Of a stretch of DNA of 64,000 nucleotides, positions 1 to 9,655 are shown piece after piece. The notes under the pieces were generated by a model. That model was not told the origin of the DNA. It did no database searches and was given only the letters and a program-made list of their open reading frames with translations. The stretch is from contig NC_018632.1 of NCBI RefSeq assembly GCF_000172635.2, positions 930,001 to 994,000 of the forward strand. The letters run 5' to 3'. Each line of letters starts with the position of its first letter. The first letter of the stretch is position 1. The position numbers and the translations under genes were made by a program. Source of the stretch: Alteromonas macleodii ATCC 27126 (GTDB lineage Bacteria; Pseudomonadota; Gammaproteobacteria; Enterobacterales; Alteromonadaceae).

Positions 1-587
1 TGAATGAGCAAGAACGGCAGTGGCTAGAAGAGTATTCTTCAGGGTTACACTATGTAGTACCAAAAATGATTATTTTGGCCACCGAAGGTGTAGATTTAGC
101 TATTGATACCATTGAGCATGTTTACTTAGGCTTAGTAGGCAGTGATCACGACAGCTACGAGCGTTTGAATGCTGCTATGAAGCGTGTTCAAAACCGCGTG
201 AAAGATAAATTCAGGCATGCGAGTAATCATTATTTTATCGGCCCTGGATCACTGGAAAGCGTTGATGAATTCGTGGATAGTGAAATTGAAGCACAGCTTG
301 AGGAAGCAATTTCTACCTCAGTAGGCGGTATATTATCGGCGATCAGTGGTATCAACACTGGAAGCGGCGAGGTTAACCAAGAGAAAGTAGCGGAAATTAC
401 TCGTCAGCTTAACAATGTGGGCGAGCATCTTGATGTGGGTGATAAAGCCACCACTTTACGTAAAAAAGCCGAGTGGTTCTGTGAAAAGCTTAAGCGCCTA
501 GATATAGCGGAAGAAAACCTTCGAGCAAGTGTGCCTGCATTCAAGCCTTACAATATCATTACGCGACATGATAAGAGTGAAAACTAG
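1..587 (+). CDS. DUF2884 (YggN-like) protein, 5' end outside window
   Basis: The reading frame is open from base 3 to the stop at 585-587, so the gene starts upstream of the window; the ATG at 66 is internal. The visible part is about 194 residues, hydrophilic and helical, with an acidic, Gln-rich character. It resembles the C-terminal part of the DUF2884/YggN family, periplasmic proteins of unknown function. In E. coli yggN lies in the same neighbourhood as hemW and rdgB, which are the next genes here on the other strand. The family call is by eye and the function is unknown. A strong terminator follows 40 bases after the stop. Confidence 0.6.
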   Translation, partial: NEQERQWLEEYSSGLHYVVPKMIILATEGVDLAIDTIEHVYLGLVGSDHDSYERLNAAMKRVQNRVKDKFRHASNHYFIGPGSLESVDEFVDSEIEAQLEEAISTSVGGILSAISGINTGSGEVNQEKVAEITRQLNNVGEHLDVGDKATTLRKKAEWFCEKLKRLDIAEENLRASVPAFKPYNIITRHDKSEN

Positions 588-628
588 TTGAAATAAGTAT
601 TACGTGTACTAATTCTGGTTAAAGACTG

Positions 629-656
629 AAAAGCCTGCGTGAGCAGGCTTTTTTGA
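629..656 (+). terminator. Rho-independent terminator after the YggN-like gene
   Basis: An 8-bp stem (AAGCCTGC at 631-638 with GCAGGCTT at 643-650) with a GTGA loop is followed directly by a T run. It also separates this gene from the convergent hemW. Confidence 0.85.
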
Positions 657-688
657 TCTAGCTTTTTGGTTGGCTCAAATGGGCAAGA

Positions 689-1828
689 TTATACGAAGCA
701 CGACAGCAGAGAGTTGAGATATCTACGTCCTTTAGCAGTTACCTGCCAGTGACTATCTGAAATAGAAAGCAGCCCTTGGTGATGAGCATCAGACAGTGCG
801 CGTTTAACGTCATCCGTTAACTCAGTACCTGTGAAGTCACTAAAATCACTCATCGGGCAAGGCTCAACTAAACGAAACCTATTCATAAAAAACTCAAACG
901 GTAGGTCGTCTGCACTAACCAGCGTTTGCGTATCTAAATACGGGCGGCTCATTTCCATATAGCCTCTTGGATGCTTCACTTTAACGGTACGATGAATTGT
1001 GCCGTTAGCGGCATCGGTAATCTTCCCGTGGGCACCGCATCCAATACCTAAGTAATCGCCAAAACGCCAGTAATTCAGGTTATGGCGGCATTGGTGCCCG
1101 GCTTTGGCGTAGCCTGAAATTTCGTACTGGTGATAGCCTGCACGCTCTAAGAGGCTGTGGCCTTTTTCCTGTATTTCCCACAGGATGTCGTCGTCTGGCA
1201 GTTCTGGCGGCTTTGAATAGAAAGGCGTGTTTGGCTCGATGGTAAGCTGGTACCACGACAAGTGGTAAGGATCGAGCTCAATACCTTGCTTTAAATCTCC
1301 CATGGCATTCTCTACGCTTTGCTCAGGTAGACCATGCATGAGATCTAAATTAAACGTGGGTAGCCCCGCGCTGTGTGCTTGTTTTACCGCATTTTCAGCT
1401 TGGCTTTCATTGTGAATACGGCCTAGCACTTTTAAATGCTTAGGCTGGAAACTCTGAATGCCCACCGATATTCGGTTTATGCCTGCCTGATAAAAGCCCG
1501 CAAACTTACCTGCCTCAACGGTACCTGGGTTGGCTTCCATGGTGATTTCAGCAGTGTCGCTTAAGTTAACCCGCTGTTTGACGCCTTTTAAGATGTCAGC
1601 CATGGCCTCGCTTGAAAACAAACTGGGCGTGCCACCGCCTATAAAGATTGTCTCAACAGGGCGGTCGGCAATACGTTTTGCATCAATGGCTAAGTCGTCT
1701 AGCAAGTGCGCCACATATTCTTTCTCGGGTAAATCAGACTTAAGCCCGTGAGAGTTAAAATCACAGTACGGACACTTTTGAACACACCAAGGAATGTGAA
1801 TATAAAGGCTAAGCGGTGGATTACGCAA
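689..1828 (-). CDS. hemW: HemW, radical SAM heme chaperone (coproporphyrinogen III oxidase-like)
   Basis: The 379-residue protein has the radical SAM cluster motif C15-x3-C19-x2-C22 right after an YIHIPWC start, as in E. coli HemW (YggW). It carries the usual GGGTPS glycine motif and a C-terminal HemN-type domain. Members of this family bind heme and deliver it to target proteins; they lack coproporphyrinogen oxidase activity although often annotated so. The start is a TTG at 1828 that overlaps the rdgB stop by 8 bases. No internal Met lies before the cluster motif, so this start is sound. It forms an operon with rdgB, the gene order known from E. coli. Confidence 0.93.
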   Translation of the reverse strand: MRNPPLSLYIHIPWCVQKCPYCDFNSHGLKSDLPEKEYVAHLLDDLAIDAKRIADRPVETIFIGGGTPSLFSSEAMADILKGVKQRVNLSDTAEITMEANPGTVEAGKFAGFYQAGINRISVGIQSFQPKHLKVLGRIHNESQAENAVKQAHSAGLPTFNLDLMHGLPEQSVENAMGDLKQGIELDPYHLSWYQLTIEPNTPFYSKPPELPDDDILWEIQEKGHSLLERAGYHQYEISGYAKAGHQCRHNLNYWRFGDYLGIGCGAHGKITDAANGTIHRTVKVKHPRGYMEMSRPYLDTQTLVSADDLPFEFFMNRFRLVEPCPMSDFSDFTGTELTDDVKRALSDAHHQGLLSISDSHWQVTAKGRRYLNSLLSCFV

Positions 1829-2423
1829 AAGTCGCTCTCATATTATCAAGCAAAATCGCTAGGGCATTGCCGCGATGGCTAATACGGTTCTTTTCGGCTT
1901 TCTCCAATTCTGCTGCAGTGCAGCCATGAGTTGGCACGTGAAATACCGGGTCGTAACCAAAACCGTCGTTACCAGAGCGAGCGGTTAAAATTTCACCTTG
2001 CCACTTACCTTGACTAACCAATGGTACTGGGTCGTCAGCATGGCGCATAAACACTAATGTACAGAAGAAATGCGCTTTACGCTGGGTTTCGCCATCTAGG
2101 GCAGCTAATAGCTTGTCGATATTGGTATCGTCAGTTGCATCAGCGCCAGCATAGCGGGCTGAATAAATACCGGGTGCACCGCCAAGGGCGTCAACCACTA
2201 AGCCTGAGTCGTCAGCAATAGCCGGAAGGCCTGTTACTTGAGCCGCATGACGCGCTTTAATAATGGCATTTTCAACGAATGTTGTGCCTGTTTCAGGCAC
2301 ATCAGATACACCTAATTCTTTTTGCGCCACAACGTCTACGCCGTAATCTGCAAATAAGGATGCAAACTCTCGCACCTTGCCTTGATTACCTGTGGCTAAA
2401 ACAATTTTTTCTGGGAATTTCAT
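1821..2423 (-). CDS. rdgB: RdgB, dITP/XTP pyrophosphatase (non-canonical purine NTPase)
   Basis: The 200-residue protein hydrolyses dITP, ITP and XTP to monophosphates and so keeps deaminated purines out of nucleic acids. The HAM1 family signature is present: ATGNQGK near the N-terminus, the ADDSGL segment with the catalytic acidic residues, and GFGYDPVF plus SHRG towards the C-terminus. I chose the ATG at 2423 because a GAGGAG sequence lies about 8 bases upstream. A longer frame reaching to 2474 adds 17 residues with no family resemblance. It is upstream of and translationally overlaps hemW. Confidence 0.93.
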   Translation of the reverse strand: MKFPEKIVLATGNQGKVREFASLFADYGVDVVAQKELGVSDVPETGTTFVENAIIKARHAAQVTGLPAIADDSGLVVDALGGAPGIYSARYAGADATDDTNIDKLLAALDGETQRKAHFFCTLVFMRHADDPVPLVSQGKWQGEILTARSGNDGFGYDPVFHVPTHGCTAAELEKAEKNRISHRGNALAILLDNMRATFA

Positions 2424-2503
2424 GGTGCCAGACTCCTCGTTTTTTCTTTGCTCCTGAAATAAGCTCAAACACATTCATCGGGTTACTTTAGGTTATTCAG
2501 GAC

Positions 2504-2608
2504 GAAGGTTGGGAGTGGTTTGAGCAAACCCTCTGCCGCAGGGATGCGGCAGCGGAGCGCACATGGATGTGTTTACCGCGTGTTTGCGAAAGCCACTCCC
2601 AACCTTCG
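2504..2608. repeat. Large imperfect palindrome with two inner hairpins (three-way junction)
   Basis: Outer arms 2504-2530 and 2582-2608 are complementary over 27 bases with three mismatches. Between them are two perfect smaller hairpins: CTGCCGC (2534-2540) with GCGGCAG (2547-2553), and CACAT (2561-2565) with ATGTG (2568-2572). The element fills the gap between srmB and rdgB. There is no T run, so it does not look like a simple terminator. It resembles interspersed palindromic elements of the REP/BIME kind, but only one copy is in this window. Confidence 0.7.
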
Positions 2609-2643
2609 GCCATCGCATCGCTCACCCTCTACGTGCTCAAGTT

Positions 2644-3870
2644 TTACTTTTTCTTTTTAGGCTTAGCTTTTGCCTTGGCTTTGTCTTTGGCCTTCACTTT
2701 CTTCTTTTTCGGGCCAATTTTAGGCGTTTTGTTTTTGGGGCGTAGCTCGTCAATAACGCGAGCTTTAAGTGGTTCGCCCATGTAACGTGCGGTTTTGGCT
2801 ACCATGTCAAAATCGTGGGCCTCAACCAAAGATATAGCAGTACCTTTGGCGCCAGCGCGGCCGGTTCTGCCAATGCGGTGAACATAAACGTCGGCTTTGC
2901 GCGGCATGTCGAAGTTAATAACATGGCTCACGTTAGGCACATCAATACCGCGGGCAGCAACATCCGTTGCCAGCAAGATAGGTACTTCACCACTTTTGAA
3001 ACGGGCTAGCGCTGCAATACGTTTGTCTTGTGGCATTTCACCCTGTAGCCAGCACACTGGGATATCTTTCGAGGCTAAGAAGTCCTTAAGCATTTGCAGG
3101 CGTTCGCGGGTTTTCACAAACACAACCGCTGACGTCGTTGTTTCTTGCTTCAAAATATTCACCAGCAATGCTTGCTTGTGATTCATGTCGTCAGCAAGGT
3201 GATACCACTGATGAATTTTGTTCTTCTCTTTACGCGATGGGTTCGCTTCAATCACTTCAGGATTGTTGAGAATGTCATGAGCGAAAGTCTTAACGCCTTT
3301 GCCTTCAAGCGTGGCAGAGAACAATAGGTTTTGCTTGCGCCAGCGCGCTTCGGCAGCAATTTGGTTAACTACCGTTGAGAAACCCATATCCAACATGCGG
3401 TCAGCTTCATCAAGGATCAAACACTCGATATCACGGCAATCTGCGGCTTCTTTTTCGATATGCTCAAGCAAACGACCTGGCGTGGCCACAAGAATATCGA
3501 GATTCTTGCTTAAGGTTTCTTTATCGGTACCGTAGTTAATACCACCGGTTATTACCCCGCACACAATTTGTGTATGCTTTGTTATGGCTAGGGCTTGTTC
3601 GTAAACCTGTAGCGCTAACTCGCGGGTAGGCGTTAGGATCAAAATACGTGTAGCACCAGGCTGTCTGCGCGGATAATCAAGTAAAAACTGGCATGCAGGC
3701 AATAAGAAAGCGGCTGTTTTACCAGTACCTGTAGGAGCAGAGGCCAAGATATCTCGTCCATCCAACGCATGCGGGATAACCAGTTCTTGAATGCTAGTTG
3801 GAGTTTCAAACCCCATATCGGCAGCTGCGTGACACAGTGCTTCGTCTAATTCGAGTTCTTCGAAAGTCAT
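2644..3870 (-). CDS. srmB: SrmB-like DEAD-box ATP-dependent RNA helicase
   Basis: The 408-residue protein has all helicase motifs in order: a Q motif (PTSIQ, 24-28), Walker A APTGTGKT at 45-52, PTRELA, TPGR, DEAD, SAT, and HRIGRTGR in the second RecA fold. The N-terminus and the phrase ETRWRKQ-like before the SAT motif match E. coli SrmB, which helps early 50S ribosome assembly. The tail of about 35 residues is almost only Lys, Ala and Pro, a basic RNA-binding tail. It is monocistronic. RhlE-type helicases are the main alternative name, but the resemblance to SrmB is stronger. Confidence 0.85.
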   Translation of the reverse strand: MTFEELELDEALCHAAADMGFETPTSIQELVIPHALDGRDILASAPTGTGKTAAFLLPACQFLLDYPRRQPGATRILILTPTRELALQVYEQALAITKHTQIVCGVITGGINYGTDKETLSKNLDILVATPGRLLEHIEKEAADCRDIECLILDEADRMLDMGFSTVVNQIAAEARWRKQNLLFSATLEGKGVKTFAHDILNNPEVIEANPSRKEKNKIHQWYHLADDMNHKQALLVNILKQETTTSAVVFVKTRERLQMLKDFLASKDIPVCWLQGEMPQDKRIAALARFKSGEVPILLATDVAARGIDVPNVSHVINFDMPRKADVYVHRIGRTGRAGAKGTAISLVEAHDFDMVAKTARYMGEPLKARVIDELRPKNKTPKIGPKKKKVKAKDKAKAKAKPKKKK

Positions 3871-3943
3871 AGTATAAAAAACGCTCTAAATGAATGGGGC
3901 GTATTGTAGCATTGCTATACCAAAACATTGAGAAAAACTGGCG

Positions 3944-4657
3944 TTAAATTCGCACACCGTAGGTAAATACACATTCTGATGCTAACGGGTTGGTACTGTT
4001 GGCGTTAAGTAAGTGCAAGTGCGTCAAATCGAGCTTACTCACTTTATCCTCACTTTCAACCCGTGAAATTTCGAAGTAGTAGTTGGCGTACGGTGAATTT
4101 GGTTCTTGAAGCTCTAGGTAAGGAAACTGGCGATACTTCCATTTACCCTTTACGTCTTCTGAAGATGTGGGCGTTTGAAGTGTGAGGGTATACGTACCGT
4201 CTTTATACAGCGTGAGGCGCTCGCCGTTACCACATCCATTGGCGATATAGCTATGGATAAGATCTTGGGCAAGGAGGGTTCCGTGGGGGCGATTGCCGTC
4301 AGGAAACACGAACAGCGCCAAAGAGTTTTTAGTATACCAATGATTGCCTTGAGTGAGCGATTGGACACGGTTTATAGAGTAACCCGCATGCTCTGCGATG
4401 CTAGTGGTATTGTCGATTGCTTCTGGTGATTGTAGCAGCAATGAATAGAGCAACGTATTTGTAGACACGGATGTAGGAAAATCAAAGTCGTTTACTTCAA
4501 CATTCAAGCCATGGTCCGTTAACTGTTCAGATAAGGCTTGAACTTTGGACGGCTCAAGATATTTGCCATAAAGGTAGACGGTTGGAGGGCTTGCACATCC
4601 ACTAACTATAAGGGGAAAAGCTAAAGTTATAAGGTACGTTATTATTGTTTTTTTCAC
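3944..4657 (-). CDS. Predicted lipoprotein of unknown function
   Basis: The 237-residue product begins with a short basic stretch, a hydrophobic segment and a VSGC lipobox with the acceptor Cys at 21, so it should be lipid-anchored. I do not recognise the rest. Residues about 25-110 contain a PTVYLYGKYLEPSKV segment reminiscent of small alpha/beta folds that compare paired positions, and the C-terminal half is a beta-rich region with several tyrosines. It sits between srmB and a second lipoprotein gene, all on the minus strand, with gaps that suggest separate transcription. No function is assigned. Confidence 0.7.
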   Translation of the reverse strand: MKKTIITYLITLAFPLIVSGCASPPTVYLYGKYLEPSKVQALSEQLTDHGLNVEVNDFDFPTSVSTNTLLYSLLLQSPEAIDNTTSIAEHAGYSINRVQSLTQGNHWYTKNSLALFVFPDGNRPHGTLLAQDLIHSYIANGCGNGERLTLYKDGTYTLTLQTPTSSEDVKGKWKYRQFPYLELQEPNSPYANYYFEISRVESEDKVSKLDLTHLHLLNANSTNPLASECVFTYGVRI

Positions 4658-4931
4658 TTAAGAATCTCCAAGCCGATGCCAGATTTTTTCATTTAAAAGG
4701 GCGAATCGTTTGTTTAAAGCGAAGCGCGCTTTGAAGCTGTTATTTAACGAGCTGCGAACAAGCAACGAATAACTAGCGAGCAACTGTTGCACAAGAACGC
4801 ACAAATATAGTTAAGGATTACATTTGTAATCTAAATTAAATAATAGCGACATGCTTAAGTTGTGTAAACGAAAACTTGTTAGCAAAAAGGTGGGGCAAAG
4901 GCTGTGAGGGACGGTATAAGCATTAGGTATA

Positions 4932-5966
4932 TCACAGTGATGTAATCAGTGCGCGGTAATCCCAGCTTTGAAGCACGCCATCAGAGGAGAGGGTAACAAC
5001 ATCACCATCCTCGTTAAGTTTCATAGCGTGAGTGGTGGCTTCGCTTGAGTAGCGTTTAATTTCCCATGAGGCTATCTCTTCGCCAGAGTTAGCATGCCAT
5101 AGCGTTACCACTGATTTGGGTGATGTTGTCATTAGGTAGTCACCGTTTTCTAAAAATAACCCTTTTCGGAAAAAGCGGAAACGTTCCATAAATTGTAGTC
5201 CAGACATCACTTCATGGGTGGCGAGATCAATAATTTCGTGGCTGTTCAGCGCATCGGATATAAAAGCTCGCTGAGCTCTATTGTCTAGCACTGAAGCGGT
5301 AACTCGACTGCGATATTGCCTTTCCAGCAACACATCGTTTTTGTCTAAATCCCATAGAAACCAGCGCTTATCTATCCCTCCAGAAAACGCATAGTCATCA
5401 GAAAAATAGCCGACATGAAGCACTTTCATTGTATTGTGCTGGTATTGCAATGCAGTGCCGTTATCAAAATTTAGTAGCAATACGGTACCATCGGTCATAC
5501 CAACTAGTGCGCTGTCACCATGGTGAGATAGGGAAGTTGATGACGCTGTGGCGCCGGGATCTTTACCACTAAAATGCCAACTACCTACCACATCACCTGA
5601 GTGCAAGTTAATCAGTGTAGTGCTCCAATAGCCTGTGAGCGCTAACCATGCCTTGTCTTTGGAAAACGTAATGAGGTGCAGTGACTCTTCATCAAGCACG
5701 TCACTGTGCCATTTGTAGCGCTCTCGTTTTTCATCTACATCCCAAACAGACACCGAGGAGTCGTCAAAAATAAATGCCGCAAGACGGGCATCCTCCGAAA
5801 GCGCAGCTTTCCTCACTGGCTCTTGGGTAAAGCGAAACTCGTGAACAGGTAATACGCGCGTCTCTTCAGTGCAACCAAAAAGCGCAAGGAGAACGGTGAA
5901 AAGTAAATAAAAAAGTGGTGACGCTAAAGGTGAGAGAAAGCGTCCGTTCGTTTTTCTTTCGATCAT
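4932..5966 (-). CDS. WD40-like repeat lipoprotein of unknown function
   Basis: The product has a signal segment ending in LFGC, a lipobox, followed by a beta-propeller-type sequence. Repeated blades end in motifs such as VSVWDVDEK, RWFLWDLDK, VTLWHANSG and LQSWDYRA, spaced 40-80 residues apart, typical of WD40 repeats. I start it at the ATG at 5966 (344 residues); an upstream TTG at 5999 would add 11 residues and overlap the cca stop. Neither start has a strong ribosome site. It follows cca by 13 bases and is probably cotranscribed. WD40 domains are scaffolds, so a role cannot be inferred. Confidence 0.75.
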   Translation of the reverse strand: MIERKTNGRFLSPLASPLFYLLFTVLLALFGCTEETRVLPVHEFRFTQEPVRKAALSEDARLAAFIFDDSSVSVWDVDEKRERYKWHSDVLDEESLHLITFSKDKAWLALTGYWSTTLINLHSGDVVGSWHFSGKDPGATASSTSLSHHGDSALVGMTDGTVLLLNFDNGTALQYQHNTMKVLHVGYFSDDYAFSGGIDKRWFLWDLDKNDVLLERQYRSRVTASVLDNRAQRAFISDALNSHEIIDLATHEVMSGLQFMERFRFFRKGLFLENGDYLMTTSPKSVVTLWHANSGEEIASWEIKRYSSEATTHAMKLNEDGDVVTLSSDGVLQSWDYRALITSL

Positions 5967-5979
5967 TGCTTTAGCACAA

Positions 5980-7158
5980 TTATGTATTAATAGAGGCAAT
6001 AGCGGATAGCTTTGCTTGGTTAAGCGCGTCTTTTATTTCAGGGCCTTTAACGCCCGTGGCAATAATATCTTGCACGTTCACTTGGTTGGCGGCTGATAAT
6101 GCATTTTCAATTCGCTTTCGTTGGCGTTGCCAATCTATGCCCTTGTTATGAGCATAAGGTGCAAAAGCGCTAAGTAACAATGTGAAACGCTCTTCTCTAC
6201 GCCACGCATCACAGCTATTGAACAAGGCAAGTAAATCGGCGGGCGAGTTCTGCGCGTTCAAAAGAAAGCCTTTGAATTTGCAGGCAAGGCTGACGATTTC
6301 ACTAACTTGGTTTTGCACTTTAAGCCGACTGCATAACTGTTTCGCTTCTTCCTCACTGAGGTGAGTGAGCAGGGCAGTAAACCTTGTTATCAGCCTAGCG
6401 GTTTCTGAATCGCTACTTTCAGGTAATGGGGTTTCTGAACCCGTGTATTTAACAACGCTTTCGTTTTCAGCCTTTTCTAGTGCTACCGCCGTTTTTAACG
6501 TTTCCAGAGCAGTATCTACGTTTCTTTCAAGCTCAGTAAACCAGTCATTGAGGCCATGGGCTTGGTTTAATACAGTGAAAAAAACATGCGGTGTTTTCTC
6601 TAAAAGACTGCGCTTTGTTTCTTGCCATACCCGCTCTGCACTTAGCGTGCTTAGCTCGCCGCTTTGCGCCATAGACTGCATAAGAGCCATGGTTTCAGTG
6701 GCGATAGTAAACCCCAAATAAGCATAGCGGGTGGCAAACCGAGCAACGCGAAATACGCGTAAAGGGTCTTCACTAAAGGCTTCAGATACGTGGCGAAGTA
6801 GGCGGTTTTCTAAATCTTTTTTACCACCATAGGGGTCGATAAGGTTTCCAAGGTTGTCTTGCGCTATCGCGTTAACGGTAAGGTCCCTGCGTAACAAATC
6901 TTCTTCTAACGTGACCGAGCTCGACGCATCGCATACAAAACCGGTGTAACCTTTTCCTGACTTACGTTCTGTACGTGCAAGTGCGTATTCTTCCTGTGTT
7001 TTAGGGTGCAAAAAAACAGGGAAGTCTTTGCCTACTTGGGTAAAACCTTGGCTGAGCATTTCTTCCGGCGTGGCGCCCACCACGACATAGTCGCGTTCAA
7101 CAACCTTTCTGTTTAACAGTGCGTCACGCACTGCGCCACCAACGAGATATATTTGCAT
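5980..7158 (-). CDS. cca: CCA-adding tRNA nucleotidyltransferase
   Basis: The 392-residue enzyme adds or repairs the 3' CCA of tRNAs. The class II nucleotidyltransferase core is clear: GGAVRD at 7-12, the catalytic aspartates in ERDYVVVG, the ARTERKSG segment, RRDLTVNAIA, and DPLRVFRVARFATRYA. E. coli Cca has a C-terminal HD phosphohydrolase domain; here the corresponding region shows no HD motif, so this looks like a bacterial CCA enzyme without that domain. The ATG at 7158 is the natural start because the GGAVRD motif follows at once. Confidence 0.92.
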   Translation of the reverse strand: MQIYLVGGAVRDALLNRKVVERDYVVVGATPEEMLSQGFTQVGKDFPVFLHPKTQEEYALARTERKSGKGYTGFVCDASSSVTLEEDLLRRDLTVNAIAQDNLGNLIDPYGGKKDLENRLLRHVSEAFSEDPLRVFRVARFATRYAYLGFTIATETMALMQSMAQSGELSTLSAERVWQETKRSLLEKTPHVFFTVLNQAHGLNDWFTELERNVDTALETLKTAVALEKAENESVVKYTGSETPLPESSDSETARLITRFTALLTHLSEEEAKQLCSRLKVQNQVSEIVSLACKFKGFLLNAQNSPADLLALFNSCDAWRREERFTLLLSAFAPYAHNKGIDWQRQRKRIENALSAANQVNVQDIIATGVKGPEIKDALNQAKLSAIASINT

Positions 7159-7377
7159 GCTCTTCCAACGATTTTTTAGTCAGTAATACTTTTTAGATTG
7201 GGAATACATCGACTTTTGACGTGTAACGAAAATCAACCTTCCCAAGGTAACAGAGGCGCAGTATAGCAATGTTACAAATAAAATTCGTAGCCACATCGTT
7301 ATGCGCTTTCACTTCAAGGTTGCGTCTGGTAGTTTAATCGTCGTTAAAAATTAAAACAGATAGGCGCTTCAGCAACC

Positions 7378-8289
7378 ATGTATTTGAACTACTTCGGGTT
7401 AAATGACAATCCTTTTTCGATTGCGCCTAACCCCGATTATTTGTATATGAGCCCAAGGCACAAAGAGGCTTTGGCCCATTTGACCTTTGGCCTCAGAGAA
7501 AGCGGTGGTTTTGTAATGCTCACCGGAGAAGTGGGCACGGGAAAAACAACGGTATCGAGAAAACTGTTGCAGCAGCTACCCGATAATACGCAGGTAGCCA
7601 TGATTTTGAATCCAACCTTATCCGCCCTTGAGCTATTAGCAACGGTTTGTGATGAGCTAGGCTTGGCTTATACACCTGAAAAAGCAAGCCTTAAGTATTT
7701 CACCGATTTGATTTTGTCTAAGTTAGCAGAGAATCATCAGTCAGGCATGAATACGGTACTAATGGTTGATGAAGCGCAGCATCTGTTGCCCGAAGTACTA
7801 GAACAACTTCGTTTATTGACCAACCTAGAAACGAATCGTGAAAAACTGTTAAAGGTGGTATTGATAGGTCAGCCTGAATTACAGCAGTTGTTAAAGCGTA
7901 ATGAATTACGTCAGCTGGCTCAACGCATTACCGCTCGTTATCATCTGCTACCCTTAACTGCGCCAGAAGTCAGTGCTTACATAGCACACCGCTTAAGCGT
8001 GGCTGAAGGTGATATCAGTATTTTCAGTAAGTCTACATTGCGCGCGGTGCATCAAATTACTGGTGGGATTCCAAGGGTAATTAATTTGCTGTGCGACCGA
8101 GCGTTAACCTTATCTTTTACTAAGCAGCATGCGGTTGTGCAAAAGCCTATATTCTTGGCCGCGGCAGAGCAAATTCTAGGTGAAGATGTTGTTAGTCAGC
8201 GCGTGCAAAGCCAGCGTAAATGGTATCTCGCATCGGCGTTTGTTTTGGCCATCATATTCGGCTACGGGTTAGGGAGTTTGTATGTCTAA
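7378..8289 (+). CDS. GspA/ExeA-like AAA ATPase with C-terminal membrane segment
   Basis: The 303-residue protein matches the ExeA/GspA family by its MYLNYFGL...NPFSIAPNPDYLY opening, Walker A GEVGTGKT (50-57), Walker B with DEAQ (131-134), and the GIPRVINLLCDRAL segment. The last 20 residues form one transmembrane helix, and no peptidoglycan-binding domain follows, so it is shorter than Aeromonas ExeA. GspA works with GspB in placing the type II secretin in the outer membrane; similar ATPases serve MSHA pili. The next gene encodes a GspB-like protein and overlaps by 8 bases, which supports the GspAB reading. No other secretion gene is in the window. Confidence 0.85.
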   Translation: MYLNYFGLNDNPFSIAPNPDYLYMSPRHKEALAHLTFGLRESGGFVMLTGEVGTGKTTVSRKLLQQLPDNTQVAMILNPTLSALELLATVCDELGLAYTPEKASLKYFTDLILSKLAENHQSGMNTVLMVDEAQHLLPEVLEQLRLLTNLETNREKLLKVVLIGQPELQQLLKRNELRQLAQRITARYHLLPLTAPEVSAYIAHRLSVAEGDISIFSKSTLRAVHQITGGIPRVINLLCDRALTLSFTKQHAVVQKPIFLAAAEQILGEDVVSQRVQSQRKWYLASAFVLAIIFGYGLGSLYV

Positions 8290-9565
8290 TATCGTCGCCA
8301 TTGACCATTTAAAACCCGGTATGGTGATTGTTCAAATTACCAAGCAAAATGGGCCAGTTAAAATTAGAAAGTCGGGTTTAGTGACAAGCGATGCTATGGT
8401 GCAGGGCTTGTCTGAAATGGGCGTGCAAGAGGTCGAAATAGACCCTGAGCAAACCGTGGAAATAGCGCCGACAGTTCATCATAGAACTCAGACCCAAGCT
8501 TTGCTTCGGGGCGAGCACGACACTACCGCCAAATTTGATAAATCCCTTAACGAGCAGTTTAATCGAAGCTTGTTTTTACCCACAGTAGAAGGGCTTCCGT
8601 CAGCATGGAAGCTTTACACCAAGCAAGTTGCGCTTTTTGCCGTCGTTATTCTTGGTGGTTTATGCATTGGCTTTTCCGCCGCTACGGCAAAACGCTGGTG
8701 GCCAATGCTAACTGCACCCGCTTCTGTACCGGTGGCAGACTCTGAAAGCTCAGTTTCACAGGTTGAAGCAAGCGGAGGCGCTTCAGCGCTTACGACCACG
8801 CAAAGTAGTAATGAAGCACCAGGCACTTCAAGCAACAAAAGTGAACAGGTATCTTCTAACATTCAGGGAAGTGGGCAAAGCGCAGGTTTAAATGAAACTG
8901 CTAACACAGCGGTAAATGCCAACGTTAGTAACGGCGGTGCAGCTCAGCAAGGCACGCAAGCGAACGCTATGGTAAATAACCAGTCTGTTGGCAACTTAGC
9001 TGCAACACAAAATACTGATTTAGGTGCAGTTCCAAATACAAACCCAAACACAACAGGTACTCAGAATCGCTACAATAACGACGTGTCCCAACGTTCTGGC
9101 GCCGAGCCAAGTAGTGGATATGAGCGTAGCTCTTCAATGGATACAAGACAAACTGAGACTTCAGGGAATTATGAAGGGAGAGTATTAAATGAAGCTACGT
9201 CTCAATCTGACGTATCCGTGTCACCAGAACTCATGGCCCGTTTTAATGCTGCCGTTGAAGCGCTAGACTCAAAGGCACAAGATAATAAACCCGCTGAAGA
9301 GCAAACAAGGGTGACGGTTAAAGACGAACTACCCCGTGTAGATCAGTTACCCGTTCGCTTGTTAACACGACTTCCAACCATGAACTTTAGCGCGCATATG
9401 TATGCGTCTCGTCCTGCCGATAGGTGGGTGAGAGTCAATGGCCGTCAAATAGGTGAGGGTGACTGGATTGCTGATAGAGTGCAAATCGTCAATATTGAAG
9501 CGCAACGTGTGGTGCTTGCTTTCGAAGATGAGATTTTTACTATGGCAGCATTAACCGATTGGTAA
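8282..9565 (+). CDS. GspB-like protein with N-terminal DUF3391 domain
   Basis: The 427-residue protein has three parts. Residues 4-58 (VAIDHLKPGMVIV... through EVEID) are a DUF3391-type domain, normally the N-terminus of HD-GYP proteins. A transmembrane helix spans about 116-135, then a long low-complexity linker rich in Ser, Asn, Gln and Thr runs to about 340. The last 60 residues (PTMNFSAHMYAS... VRVNGRQIGEGDW) match the GspB/ExeB C-terminal domain. The expected role is partner of the GspA ATPase in secretin assembly, with the N-terminus in the cytoplasm. The added domain is unusual and is treated as a finding. It overlaps the gspA-like gene by 8 bases. Confidence 0.8.
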   Translation: MSNIVAIDHLKPGMVIVQITKQNGPVKIRKSGLVTSDAMVQGLSEMGVQEVEIDPEQTVEIAPTVHHRTQTQALLRGEHDTTAKFDKSLNEQFNRSLFLPTVEGLPSAWKLYTKQVALFAVVILGGLCIGFSAATAKRWWPMLTAPASVPVADSESSVSQVEASGGASALTTTQSSNEAPGTSSNKSEQVSSNIQGSGQSAGLNETANTAVNANVSNGGAAQQGTQANAMVNNQSVGNLAATQNTDLGAVPNTNPNTTGTQNRYNNDVSQRSGAEPSSGYERSSSMDTRQTETSGNYEGRVLNEATSQSDVSVSPELMARFNAAVEALDSKAQDNKPAEEQTRVTVKDELPRVDQLPVRLLTRLPTMNFSAHMYASRPADRWVRVNGRQIGEGDWIADRVQIVNIEAQRVVLAFEDEIFTMAALTDW

Positions 9566-9606
9566 TTACTATCTGTTAGTTACAAAAAACACTAACAAGA
9601 AATACA

Positions 9607-9637
9607 AAAAAGGCCCTTTGAAAAAAGGGCCTTTTCG
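9607..9637. terminator. Bidirectional terminator between gspB-like and HD-GYP genes
   Basis: AAGGCCCTTT and AAAGGGCCTT form a GC-rich stem with an A run on the left and a T run on the right, so it can stop transcription from both convergent genes. Confidence 0.85.
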
Positions 9638-9655
9638 CTGGTTATACTTTGTGTT

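Noticed and set aside
5980..7158. Idea that cca is truncated because the HD domain is missing
   Set aside because: The protein is full length for CCA enzymes lacking the HD domain, and the C-terminus is not cut by a frameshift I can see.
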